Shown here: positions 1-6,364 of the stretch, in pieces
How the letters are laid out: each line of letters starts with the position of its first letter
Position numbering within the stretch: position 1 is the stretch's first letter
Origin: a virus
Strand: one strand, 5' to 3'
Virus record (IMG/VR): IMGVR_UViG_3300023179_000295
Location: 1 to 34,487 of that record
Length of the DNA stretch: 34,487 nt
The notes under the pieces: generated by a model
Database searches by the model: none
What the model was told of the DNA's origin: nothing
Seen by the model: the letters and a program-made list of their open reading frames with translations, nothing else
Made by a program: the position numbers and the translations under genes

Positions 1-26
1 ATGTTGTAAGGTAATGGCTTAGAGGT
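1..26. other. left window end, part of putative packaging (cos) region
   Basis: Non-coding DNA between the HNH stop codon and the window edge. If the molecule is closed, this joins 34435-34487 to give a gap of about 80 bp between HNH and the small terminase gene on the minus strand. HK97-type cos phages keep the cohesive-end site in this position. The right end is GC-rich and purine/pyrimidine mixed, while the left end is not, and I see no direct terminal repeat. The ends may therefore be physical cos ends or an arbitrary cut of a circle. Confidence 0.4.
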
Positions 27-347
27 TTACACCCCCCTACCCAGGTGGGCCTCCTTGCCGCTCTTGCGAGCATGACAAGGAACACATAAGGGTTGAAGGT
101 TATCAAGATCATACACGGCACCACCTTGACTGATAGGCGTGATGTGATCTACCTCTTTGGCTTGTGTTACCAAGCCGTTTGCCAAGCAACTCACGCATAA
201 GCCTTGACTATCAGCAAGTGCAAGCAGCCGAACTTTACGCCAGCGCTGTCCATTATAGACCTCACTATTGTCTGTTCGCCTGCGCTCTTGTACCTTGCGC
301 TCTTGTCCAGGTTTGTACCTGGCTGACCCTCGTTTGAGTGTTGGCAT
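27..347 (-). CDS. HNH endonuclease, packaging-associated
   Basis: A 106-residue HNH protein. Visible are the zinc knuckle C51-x2-C54 and C88-x2-C91, the core D67-H68, N83 and H92 (His-Asn-His metal finger), and a strongly basic N-terminus (residues 1-42) suited to DNA binding. Small HNH proteins beside the terminase are known in HK97-like cos phages to work with large terminase in cutting the packaging site. Its position fits that role: on the minus strand it would be the first gene upstream of small terminase once the ends are joined. It is also the first gene after the minus promoter at 395-425. A free-standing homing endonuclease is the alternative, but size and position favour packaging. 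Confidence 0.85.
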   Translation of the reverse strand: MPTLKRGSARYKPGQERKVQERRRTDNSEVYNGQRWRKVRLLALADSQGLCVSCLANGLVTQAKEVDHITPISQGGAVYDLDNLQPLCVPCHARKSGKEAHLGRGV

Positions 348-361
348 AGTGTGTGAGTGTA

Positions 362-393
362 CTCAATGTTTACTCAAATGAACAAACATTGAG
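362..393. promoter_or_regulatory. perfect inverted repeat, putative operator of late promoter
   Basis: CTCAATGTTT (362-371) and AAACATTGAG (384-393) form a perfect 10-bp inverted repeat with a 12-nt spacer. It covers the expected start point and leader of the minus promoter whose -7 box ends at 395. TACTCAA also occurs twice (360-366, 371-377). The half-site TCAATG is shared with the operator at 3289-3312. A repressor or late-activator binding site is the likeliest reading; an mRNA hairpin in the HNH leader is possible. Confidence 0.5.
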
Positions 394-394
394 C

Positions 395-425
395 CAAATG
401 TACGGTGGGAAGTATTGGTTTACAA
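395..425 (-). promoter_or_regulatory. Bacteroidota-type promoter for HNH/late operon
   Basis: On the minus strand TACATTTG (402-395) matches the Bacteroidota -7 consensus TAnnTTTG exactly, with TTG at 425-423 as the -33 element and a 20-nt spacer. The predicted start lies near 388, about 40 nt before the HNH start codon. In a circularised genome this would drive HNH, terminases and the whole virion operon. Confidence 0.6.
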
Positions 426-471
426 CAACTTAATACAATAACGTGCAAAGGTTCGCGCTTTTTTTGTTTTT

Positions 472-501
472 AAAACGTTTTGTAGTTTATTCAAACGTTT
501 T
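472..501. repeat. two AAACGTTT palindromes upstream of integrase
   Basis: AAAACGTTTT (472-481) and AAACGTTTT (493-501) are two palindromic sites 20 bp apart, about two helical turns. They are in the 200-bp intergenic region that serves the minus late operon and the plus integrase gene. That spacing suits binding of a regulator or integrase arm-domain on one face of the helix. Function is inferred from arrangement only. Confidence 0.35.
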
Positions 502-557
502 GCCATAATGTCGCACATTTCCCCCATTTTTGCAGCAATCCTTGTAATAAGTAAGGA

Positions 558-1889
558 TTGAATAATAGCGCCGTACTCAACGTGCGCTCAAACATAACCT
601 ATATGGCCATAGGATTGAGTTTCTTTTTGGTGTATACCAAAGCAAAAATGGAGGAGTATAACCTCCATAACACGCCGGTGTCTATCCGGTGCCAACTTAG
701 ATTTACACTTAGCGACCTGCCTTGGGGCCTGGCAAAGCGCATGGGCCACGAAATACAGCGCATACAATTCATGCTGGATGTGAAGGCCATCCCAAAGTAT
801 TGGGCCAATGGCAAGGTGTCACACAGACACCCGAATGCGGCAGTAATCAATGGCCGTATAGATGAGATCAATAGCCGAGCAATACAATTACACGATGCAT
901 ACTGTAAGGCTGGCCGCTTTCCAGATAATGAAGCGTACATGCTTGCCATTATGGATGGTAATGAAGCAAAGCGCGAAAGCGCATTCTTTGAAGATTATGC
1001 CAGGTATATAGAATATCTGGATAATAGAAAGGTATCACCAGATTTTGTTCAGCGCCAAAGGCATGTATGTGAATTGCTGCGGGTATTTCAGAAAAAGACT
1101 GGATACCAAGTTGAGTACGCTACAGTTGGGCGCACATTTGCCGAAAAGTTTTCGGCATGGGTTATAAAAACCCAGCCTCAAAGGCAGCACAATCAGGACC
1201 TAGCAAAGACCGCTATGCGATACCTGGAAACATTGAAAATCTTTTGCTCTCATGCATTTCTGGAACAATGGACCAATGAGCGTTTATTTCAGCAGATAAG
1301 CGTTCAGTTCAAACCAAACCCATTCCCTACTACATTAACCCTGGCTGAGATACAAAAACTACTCGCATTGCAGGCCGGTGATATCAAGGGTATACCGCAG
1401 ATACAACGCAATGCGATCATGACAAGGGATTGGTTTATATTCGCAACACAGTCGGGTATACGTTATTCCGATTGGAGGCAAAAACGATTTGAATTAATAG
1501 ATCTTATGCCAGCAGGAATGAACATACGTTTTGTACAGGAAAAGACGGACAACCCTTTGGAGGTACCGCTTTCAAGGATTGGCATTGAAATCCTACAACG
1601 CAATGATTTTCAAATGCCGATTGCATTCGGAGCCACCAGTACAGAAAAGCACCTACGCTTACTGGCTGAGGCGGCGGGCATCAAAAAGCATATCACCACC
1701 CATACTGCACGGCGTACTTTTTGCACATTGCAAGAAAAGTCCGGTGTGCCTCGATCTGTGATTATGCGGATATCTGGCCACAAGACCGAAAAGGAGTATT
1801 TGAAATATATCGGTGTATCGTTTGAGTACAATGCCGATATGATGAGAAAGGCGAATCCGGGTTGGTTTGATTTGAAGATATCAGGATAA
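558..1889 (+). CDS. int: tyrosine site-specific recombinase (phage integrase)
   Basis: Integrates and excises the phage genome. All catalytic residues of the tyrosine recombinase family are visible (numbered from the TTG at 558): R302 in GIRYSD, K329 in QEKTDN, H382-x2-R385 in HTARR, H408 in SGHK and nucleophile Y417 in LKYIG. Residues about 130-240 look like the SAM-like core-binding domain, and the N-terminus an arm-binding domain, as usual in Bacteroidota phage and transposon integrases. The start is uncertain. TTG 558 gives 443 residues, ATG 603 gives 428 and ATG 648 (MEEYNL, A-rich upstream) gives 413; I favour 648. The gene is alone on the plus strand and faces minus-strand terminators beyond its stop. 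Confidence 0.93.
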   Translation: MNNSAVLNVRSNITYMAIGLSFFLVYTKAKMEEYNLHNTPVSIRCQLRFTLSDLPWGLAKRMGHEIQRIQFMLDVKAIPKYWANGKVSHRHPNAAVINGRIDEINSRAIQLHDAYCKAGRFPDNEAYMLAIMDGNEAKRESAFFEDYARYIEYLDNRKVSPDFVQRQRHVCELLRVFQKKTGYQVEYATVGRTFAEKFSAWVIKTQPQRQHNQDLAKTAMRYLETLKIFCSHAFLEQWTNERLFQQISVQFKPNPFPTTLTLAEIQKLLALQAGDIKGIPQIQRNAIMTRDWFIFATQSGIRYSDWRQKRFELIDLMPAGMNIRFVQEKTDNPLEVPLSRIGIEILQRNDFQMPIAFGATSTEKHLRLLAEAAGIKKHITTHTARRTFCTLQEKSGVPRSVIMRISGHKTEKEYLKYIGVSFEYNADMMRKANPGWFDLKISG

Positions 1890-1921
1890 AAAAAGCCCAA
1901 CACCATTACAGCATCGGGCTT
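1888..1921 (-). terminator. minus-strand intrinsic terminator (distal copy)
   Basis: Read on the minus strand, AAGCCC and GGGCTT pair across a 17-nt loop and are followed by a seven-T run (1894-1888) that overlaps the integrase stop codon. It would stop minus transcription from 2071-3278 before it runs antisense into integrase. Its core resembles the hairpin at 1975-2010, so the two look like diverged copies. Confidence 0.55.
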
Positions 1922-1974
1922 CCATATTAGCACAGTTGAATCTCCACTTACAACCCATCCATTCCCATGCCAAT

Positions 1975-2010
1975 AAAAAATGCCCAGCTACCATGTCAGC
2001 AGCCGGGCAT
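1975..2010 (-). terminator. minus-strand intrinsic terminator of the lysogeny operon
   Basis: On the minus strand a 10-bp stem (ATGCCCGGCT with AGCTGGGCAT, one G-T pair) with an 11-nt loop is followed by six T (1980-1975). It lies about 60 nt beyond the stop of the 2071-2712 gene and is the natural end of the repressor transcript. Confidence 0.65.
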
Positions 2011-2070
2011 CAAATAAACCCCAAAAAACCGTTACAAAGATATACCTTGTTTTGGGTAGTTCAAAATTTA

Positions 2071-2712
2071 TTACTCCGAATCTTGCGGGCTATCAATCGT
2101 ATAATACGTGTATTTGTCATCCATTGAGTACCATTTGAAGTCAGCCCGCTTAAACCGCAGCTGGTTCAATACATCGTAAAGCGTGGTGTAATATTCTTTT
2201 ATGTTTTTATTTGAGGCGAATATTGCGCCCACAAAAACGATCTCCGCACTTCTTTTGCCAACAACCTCGCATTCAATATCGTGCTCCCATAATAGTTTGG
2301 AAGTTTGCTCAGCATACCTTTTCCTAAGCATAGGGTACACCTTTTGTTTTAGCGCCTTCAATTTCACCAAAGCCTTATCGGCAGACTTATTGCCATTTGC
2401 TTGTTCTGCAACAATCGTACTTTGTACCTCATCAATTGAGGCGATCACATTAACAGGCAACCTTGAATCATCATAACTGATCGATTCTACCAACTCAATC
2501 AAATTTGCCTTTTTGGCTGCGGTGATAGAGTCCTTTATCCTTTGAAGGATCAACAAACCGGAATCCCTTTTTTGCTCGAATGTATTGGTACTGCTTTCAA
2601 CCAAAGCAACATCTTTATTTATGCCGGATATTGTTCGATATATCATTACTACTGCAAAAACTACCGATCCAATGACAATAATGCCGCCAGGTGTTTTGTA
2701 AAAGGGTTTCAT
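2071..2712 (-). CDS. one-pass membrane protein of the lysogeny block, unknown function
   Basis: No family recognised. The 213-residue product has one N-terminal membrane segment (about residues 9-27, GIIVIGSVVFAVVMIY) after a short basic start. A mostly helical, charged region follows (30-150), then a mixed tail rich in Tyr and Trp. It lacks a cleavable signal site, so an N-terminal anchor is likely. It overlaps the preceding small gene by ATGA and is the last gene of the repressor transcript, so it should be expressed in the lysogen. That position suits superinfection exclusion or another lysogen trait. This is inference from context, with no sequence motif behind it. Confidence 0.65.
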   Translation of the reverse strand: MKPFYKTPGGIIVIGSVVFAVVMIYRTISGINKDVALVESSTNTFEQKRDSGLLILQRIKDSITAAKKANLIELVESISYDDSRLPVNVIASIDEVQSTIVAEQANGNKSADKALVKLKALKQKVYPMLRKRYAEQTSKLLWEHDIECEVVGKRSAEIVFVGAIFASNKNIKEYYTTLYDVLNQLRFKRADFKWYSMDDKYTYYTIDSPQDSE

Positions 2713-2891
2713 ATTAAACTATTTTTTAGTATTTTTAAAATCACTCCAAGCACTTGCCTTTGGATGCGCAAAAGCCGGAGCAGTTTCCGTTGGTCATTAC
2801 ATTTTTCAATTGCGCCTTGCACTTTGTCATTCCTATACAAATATAGCGCTACACGCACCCTGGCGGTGCTGCTCGGATTTGGGTTTGTCAT
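2709..2891 (-). CDS. small basic protein, unknown function
   Basis: A 60-residue basic protein, mostly predicted helix, rich in Arg, Lys and Leu in its second half (RKLLRLLRIQRQ). It has no recognisable family. Its stop overlaps the start of the membrane-protein gene by ATGA, which argues for translation coupling and a real gene. It lies 51 nt after the repressor stop in the same direction. Possible roles include a Cro-like or membrane-associated regulator, but nothing in the sequence decides this. Confidence 0.5.
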   Translation of the reverse strand: MTNPNPSSTARVRVALYLYRNDKVQGAIEKCNDQRKLLRLLRIQRQVLGVILKILKNSLI

Positions 2892-2942
2892 GCTTTGATT
2901 ATTATAGTGTTTACCTTATACAGTAAGGCGGCGGATTATGGA

Positions 2943-3278
2943 TTACAGATTAAAGCCACCCGCTTTTTTCAGCAGGTCATATATTTCGGCTTTTAGTTGC
3001 TGGTTTTCAGCCTTTAAGCGCTCAATTTCCTCATTTATTAACTCATTATACTGCGAATCGCTTTCGTTAACTTCGGAATCACCTGTGATATCACTTATTG
3101 GCACCGCTAAAACCTCTGCGGCTCTTTTTATCAAATTATCGGGCAATACCTCATCGTTAAAAATTCGCGAAAGCGATTCTCTAGCATTGTAACCCAATAA
3201 AGGAGCAATATCCTTCACCAAAAAGCCCTTGCTTTTTATAATTTGCTTTAGCCGTTGTCCTTGACCCTGCTTAATCAT
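2943..3278 (-). CDS. phage repressor, XRE-type HTH with leucine zipper
   Basis: A 111-residue regulator. Residues about 6-62 form a helix-turn-helix of the XRE/Cro-CI class (KDIAPLLGY then ARESLSRIF as the helix pair). Residues about 80-106 form a coiled coil (ELINEEIERLKAENQQLKAEI) for dimerisation. It has no LexA-like or ImmA-linked peptidase domain, so RecA-stimulated self-cleavage is not expected; induction must work differently. The gene diverges from the early operon. A perfect 10-bp inverted repeat starts 11 bp upstream of its start codon, which fits autoregulation and repression of the early promoter. Confidence 0.85.
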   Translation of the reverse strand: MIKQGQGQRLKQIIKSKGFLVKDIAPLLGYNARESLSRIFNDEVLPDNLIKRAAEVLAVPISDITGDSEVNESDSQYNELINEEIERLKAENQQLKAEIYDLLKKAGGFNL

Positions 3279-3288
3279 TTCGTTTTTA

Positions 3289-3312
3289 TCAATGAATCAG
3301 CCGATTCATTGA
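3289..3312. promoter_or_regulatory. perfect inverted repeat, putative repressor operator
   Basis: TCAATGAATC (3289-3298) and GATTCATTGA (3303-3312) form a perfect 10-bp inverted repeat with a 4-nt spacer, directly upstream of the repressor gene. The imperfect motif GATTCA..TGATT at about 3325-3337 may be a second site. The outer TCAATG/CATTGA half-sites recur at the late promoter (362-393) with wider spacing. The repressor is the obvious ligand. Confidence 0.65.
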
Positions 3313-3379
3313 ATAGTTTTTAAAGATTCAAATGATTTGTTGAGCAAACTGTAAATCGTGTTACTTTTATCACTTTTTA

Positions 3380-3412
3380 TTTGCTAATCCGTCACAAAGT
3401 AACTTATCTTTG
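3380..3412 (+). promoter_or_regulatory. early promoter, Bacteroidota type
   Basis: TTTG (3380-3383), a 21-nt spacer and TATCTTTG (3405-3412) match the -33/-7 consensus TTTG/TAnnTTTG without mismatch. Transcription would start near 3419 and read the early operon. The putative operator is about 70 bp upstream, so repression by direct overlap would need a further site or looping. Confidence 0.7.
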
Positions 3413-3503
3413 TCACATCGAACCACACAAGAGGATGTTTTGCCACAAATGTAACACATCTTTTGATCCTTGCAAATGCGTGATGGTTTTTTTGGTGAAT
3501 ATT

Positions 3504-3533
3504 CCCGGCGTGTTTTTACGCACGCCGGGTTTT
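3504..3533 (+). terminator. terminator-like hairpin in early leader (attenuator candidate)
   Basis: CCCGGCGTG and CACGCCGGG form a perfect 9-bp stem (3504-3529) with an 8-nt loop, followed by TTTT. It sits about 85 nt after the predicted early start and ends 16 nt before the ATG at 3549. Placement between promoter and first gene suggests attenuation or antitermination control of the early operon rather than an operon end. Confidence 0.6.
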
Positions 3534-3548
3534 AAAAAAGCGAACAAA

Positions 3549-3809
3549 ATGATTGAATATACAAAGCGTGAAAAATTACGGCAAATGGTGCAGGTGGGTG
3601 ATATGCCTATTGCATACAAGCGCTACCTCGAATTGGGTGGAACGCAGCATATAAGCGCCTTGCGAAAGTTTTTGATTGGCTTTAGGCCATTCCACAAAGA
3701 TGGCTGGATGATGTACCAGGCAATCATGGAAGTAGTAGAATCCCGGTTAACCAAACACCCGGTACCACAGCAAGTGCTGCGCGAATTGGAGCAACGATTG
3801 GCATTATGA
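3549..3809 (+). CDS. early protein, unknown function
   Basis: An 86-residue protein and the first gene of the early operon. I start it at ATG 3549 (MIEYTKREKL). The open frame continues upstream, but that stretch would run through the leader hairpin and has atypical Cys-rich composition. The protein is basic and mostly helical, with no recognised family; the GFRPFHKDGWMMYQ segment is its most distinctive. The first-gene position after the repressor-controlled promoter suits a Cro-like, excisionase or antirepressor function, but no HTH is evident. Confidence 0.6.
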   Translation: MIEYTKREKLRQMVQVGDMPIAYKRYLELGGTQHISALRKFLIGFRPFHKDGWMMYQAIMEVVESRLTKHPVPQQVLRELEQRLAL

Positions 3810-3858
3810 GTAACAGGATGATAATGTTAACTTTTCATGTTAATGAATTAGCCTGCAA

Positions 3859-3960
3859 ATGAGCAGGCAAAACAGAAGCGTGTTTTACAAAGATCCCGGC
3901 TGGCGCAAGGCTGGCCGGGTTTTAAAAACTCAAATCAGCGATGGGAAACTTAACATTTGA
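3859..3960 (+). CDS. possible 33-residue peptide spanning the second hairpin
   Basis: A short frame opening with MSRQNRSVFYKD and ending in a TGA that overlaps the start region of the 3941 gene. It reads through the 10-bp hairpin at 3895-3919 and its ATG lies in a small GCCTGC/GCAGGC hairpin (3851-3868). It may be a leader peptide or chance; length and hairpin overlap keep confidence low. Confidence 0.2.
   Translation: MSRQNRSVFYKDPGWRKAGRVLKTQISDGKLNI
3895..3923 (+). terminator. second terminator-like hairpin, between early genes
   Basis: CCCGGCTGGC and GCTGGCCGGG form a 10-bp stem (two G-T pairs) around GCAAG, followed by TTTT. Its CCCGGC..GCCGGGTTTTAAAAA outline repeats that of the hairpin at 3504-3533, and it again ends 18 nt before a start codon (3941). 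Confidence 0.6.
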
Positions 3961-4138
3961 CGAGATTTTGACCCTAAGGGAACTTTTGAATGATTTCTTG
4001 CTGCAATCGAAAATAAGCGAACATTCAACCGAATTTATTGGTGGCAATGTTCAAATAATGATAGCGAACATGCCTAACATTAGGTCTATCCTTCAAAAAG
4101 TTGAAACCCGAATAAATACGCCAAGCATGGTATTGTAG
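3941..4138 (+). CDS. small early protein, C-terminus encoded by tRNA-like DNA
   Basis: A 65-residue acidic helical protein without a recognised family (MGNLTFDEIL at the start). Its last codons (PSMVL and the TAG stop) lie inside the tRNA 3'-half-like segment at 4120-4161. If that segment is the attachment core, integration would alter or remove the end of this gene and split it from the genes downstream. Confidence 0.5.
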   Translation: MGNLTFDEILTLRELLNDFLLQSKISEHSTEFIGGNVQIMIANMPNIRSILQKVETRINTPSMVL

Positions 4139-4161
4139 GTTCGATTCCTACAGTTGGCACA
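4120..4161 (+). other. tRNA 3'-half-like segment, candidate attP core
   Basis: GTAGG (4135-4139), the 7-nt loop TTCGATT and CCTAC (4147-4151) form a perfect T-arm. AGTTGGC (4152-4158) is placed exactly as an acceptor 3' strand, followed by discriminator A. GCCAA at 4120-4124 sits where an anticodon loop would end, with GCATG as the 3' anticodon stem. No matching 5' half is present, so this is not a complete tRNA gene. Phage integrases often use a tRNA 3' end as attB and carry the copy in attP. It is unusually far (2.2 kb) from integrase. The isotype is uncertain: Gly(GCC) by the putative anticodon, but discriminator A fits Leu better. Confidence 0.55.
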
Positions 4162-4211
4162 CGATCTTCGGCGCTAGGCCATTTTTGATCTTATGAAGTA
4201 AGTCGCGTGTG

Positions 4212-4238
4212 GCCCCGAGCAAGGTCGGGGCAGTTTTT
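4212..4238 (+). terminator. intrinsic terminator after the tRNA-like segment
   Basis: GCCCCGA and TCGGGGC form a perfect 7-bp stem with a 6-nt loop, followed within 2 nt by TTTTT. It lies between the tRNA-like segment and the next gene. If the tRNA-like segment is attP, this terminator is on the piece that would follow the restored host tRNA. Confidence 0.6.
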
Positions 4239-4296
4239 CAAAACCATTTTCAAACATAAATACCAGGCTATATCCATTCATAGCCCAGCCAATACC

Positions 4297-4545
4297 ATGT
4301 CAATTCAAACAAAAACGGGCCGCGTAGCCAAAGTGAACAGCCACCTTGTAAACAACAAATTAAGGGAAATGAATCTTCCTGAAACCCAACGCTGGGCTAT
4401 TTATAACCTAGTCGAATCGGCGGCAAAGCAAGCCTTTGCGGATGGTTATACCGCCGCCGCAAAGGAGCTGGACGAATGCACAAAAATTTTGGGCCGAAGT
4501 AATCAACAAGTACTTAGCATCCTCACTCACAAATTCAATTTTTAA
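4297..4545 (+). CDS. early protein, unknown function
   Basis: An 82-residue basic, helical protein. I start it at ATG 4297 (MSIQTKTGRV) because the longer upstream frame would read through the terminator at 4212-4238. No family recognised. It stops 2 nt before the next gene, so the two are probably co-translated. Confidence 0.6.
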   Translation: MSIQTKTGRVAKVNSHLVNNKLREMNLPETQRWAIYNLVESAAKQAFADGYTAAAKELDECTKILGRSNQQVLSILTHKFNF

Positions 4546-4547
4546 TC

Positions 4548-4877
4548 ATGCAAACAGACTTCTACAAAAGCATTGTATACCTGCGCCAAAAGCAAAAAGA
4601 GCACATGCTTGCCGCTAAAAACCCGATCAGGCGCGATGCCTTACGCATAGAGATCAAGCAGTGTGCAATGGTCGCCGATGACCACGCAGCCGCTTTAGCA
4701 GAGCAATTTGTCGATGGCGTACCCGACAAGCATACCCTACTTCTTTACTCCACTTATGATCGAATGCGTGAGGCATTTCATCAATTTATGCGCACAAAAT
4801 CTTTACCGGATCGTGATGCATTACGTGCCGCCGAAAAGGCAATGGATGCAGTGTTGAAGGAACTTAAAGAAGCCTAA
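4548..4877 (+). CDS. early protein, helical, unknown function
   Basis: A 109-residue protein that looks all-helical, with heptad-like Leu/Ala spacing (YLRQKQKEHMLA; AAEKAMDAVLKELKEA). No family recognised. It directly precedes the replication initiator, two bases apart, so a replication-linked role such as loader or accessory is possible by context only. Confidence 0.6.
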   Translation: MQTDFYKSIVYLRQKQKEHMLAAKNPIRRDALRIEIKQCAMVADDHAAALAEQFVDGVPDKHTLLLYSTYDRMREAFHQFMRTKSLPDRDALRAAEKAMDAVLKELKEA

Positions 4878-4879
4878 TT

Positions 4880-5983
4880 ATGGCAAGGATTAGAACAATC
4901 AAACCATCATTCTGGACCTCAGAACAAATCGTCGAGTGCTCGACGAATGCTCGATTACTGTTCATTGGGATCTGGAACTTCGCCGATGACGGCGGAGTGA
5001 TCCCTGCAAGCGTAAAATCGCTGAAAATGCAGATTTTCCCAGGCGACGATTTTAGCGCCTCGGACATTCAGCAATGGGTAAATGAGTTAATTGAAACAGA
5101 ATTACTCATTGAGTATCAAGTAGATGGAAAATTGTATTGGGCTGTGTCGGGATGGCACCACCAAAAAATTGACCGTCCATCCAAACTTTATCCTGCCCCG
5201 AATTTAACTAAATTCGTCGATCGCTCGATGAATGATCCGCGAACACTCGACGGACGCCACCCCCCGGAAGGGAGGGGAAAGGAAGGGAAAGGAAAGGAAA
5301 GGAAGGGAGAGGAAAAGAGCGCGCTCGCCGAATTTGAAATTTCAACTTCTGAAAAAAATCAAAAACCCGTACTGCCCTCCCCTGATGACCAGCGGGCAAC
5401 GGCCCCGGCTGATGACCAGTCCGGTGATTTTGAAAAAGTGGTTTCAGCAATTCGGCAATGGTGCCGCGACGATCAGTTTCGGCAGCTCGGCGCATGGCGC
5501 GACCAGTGCCGGTACGATCCAGCCACCCACGGCGCGGTCAACGACGAGGTTACCAAGTTCGCGGCTTACTGGCTGGCTTGCAACGACGAGGCCAAGGCAC
5601 GGCGACTTGCCAAAACCCCGGTTGAGTTTTTCCGCAAGCATTTTCCCAAGTGGCTTGCCGATGCAAAAACCTACAACAAGCCCAGTAAGTCCACCCGCCC
5701 CGCTTTTTCCGGCAGCAGCCAGCCTAATCGGCAATTGCCCGCAGTAGTTGGCTTCGAAGCCGCCCGAAATCACGTACTGGTAGCCCACAGCGGCTTTGCC
5801 AAAGAGTTTTCCGACAAAGACCTGGCGTGGATCGCCCAGGCAAAGGATGAAAGTGAAATGCGCGAACGTGCAGCCGAAAAAGCCAAGCAGAAAACCGCGC
5901 AAATGAAATTCAAAGTACCTCCTAACGGGGAAACTAGCCTTGCAGCAAGCATGGCAGGAATTCCAATCAAGCCAGAAGCATGA
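4880..5983 (+). CDS. phage replication initiator (replisome organiser type)
   Basis: A 367-residue protein. Its N-terminus (MARIRTIKPSFWTSEQ, then ARLLFIGIWNFADDGG and SGWHHQKIDRPS) is the hallmark of phage replication proteins with a winged-helix DNA-binding domain, residues about 1-115. A low-complexity linker follows (about 128-180). The C-terminal half (about 185-370) is basic and may contact helicase or loader. The linker is encoded by a 54-nt all-purine stretch. An inverted repeat TCGTCGAG/CTCGACGA (4929-4946) and further CTCGA motifs near 5223 and 5246 fall inside the gene. As in lambda O, the origin could lie within this gene. No helicase gene is seen, so host helicase recruitment is likely. 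Confidence 0.8.
   Translation: MARIRTIKPSFWTSEQIVECSTNARLLFIGIWNFADDGGVIPASVKSLKMQIFPGDDFSASDIQQWVNELIETELLIEYQVDGKLYWAVSGWHHQKIDRPSKLYPAPNLTKFVDRSMNDPRTLDGRHPPEGRGKEGKGKERKGEEKSALAEFEISTSEKNQKPVLPSPDDQRATAPADDQSGDFEKVVSAIRQWCRDDQFRQLGAWRDQCRYDPATHGAVNDEVTKFAAYWLACNDEAKARRLAKTPVEFFRKHFPKWLADAKTYNKPSKSTRPAFSGSSQPNRQLPAVVGFEAARNHVLVAHSGFAKEFSDKDLAWIAQAKDESEMRERAAEKAKQKTAQMKFKVPPNGETSLAASMAGIPIKPEA
5266..5319 (+). repeat. 54-nt homopurine tract inside replication initiator gene
   Basis: Uninterrupted purines built from GGAAA/GGGAA units, coding for a Gly/Lys/Glu linker (EGRGKEGKGKERKGEEK). Such tracts can form triplex DNA or melt asymmetrically. Location in the linker of the initiator gene makes it a candidate origin element; a simple low-complexity linker is the alternative. 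Confidence 0.6.
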
Positions 5984-6288
5984 AAGTCAAACTCACGATC
6001 GACACGGCACAAATGTCAAGCCTGCTCAACAGCATTCTTGAAACCTTGCGCAGCCAGCCTTGCATCGAAGGGCTTGAAGTCGAAACCCTGGTGCTCATGG
6101 ATTGGCACCAGCGCAACTTCATAAAAGTTCGCTTTGCTCCCCTACCCTGCAAAATATCCCTCAAACCGCACGAGGCGCTAAGCCTGCGCAGATTGCTTTT
6201 TGGGATTGATCTGAACGAACCGGTATTGGATATTTTCCGCAATGAGATTTGCGGAGAAATTCAAAAACAAATTCCAAACCTCATCTAA
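5980..6288 (+). CDS. early protein, unknown function
   Basis: A 102-residue protein whose start overlaps the initiator stop by ATGA. Mixed alpha/beta composition (MKVKLTIDTAQM at the start; LVLMDWHQRNFIKVRF in the middle). No family recognised. It lies between the initiator and a VRR-NUC nuclease, so it belongs to the DNA-metabolism group by position. Confidence 0.6.
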   Translation: MKVKLTIDTAQMSSLLNSILETLRSQPCIEGLEVETLVLMDWHQRNFIKVRFAPLPCKISLKPHEALSLRRLLFGIDLNEPVLDIFRNEICGEIQKQIPNLI

Positions 6289-6364
6289 AAACCGCCGCAG
6301 GGCTGCACAGAAGCCACACAGGCTCAATTTTGCCACCCTTTCGGCTATACTCGGACATCACGAC

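Noticed and set aside
3381-3548. Extended N-terminus of the first early gene with a CxxC motif
   Set aside because: It would begin in the promoter and read through the leader hairpin; ATG 3549 is better placed.
4120-4161. Complete phage-encoded tRNA gene
   Set aside because: Only T-arm, acceptor 3' strand and a possible anticodon 3' stem are present; D-arm and 5' acceptor strand are missing.
5444-5902. Minus-strand frame of 152 codons inside the replication initiator
   Set aside because: Shadow of the GC-richer C-terminal part of the initiator; composition atypical and against the operon direction.
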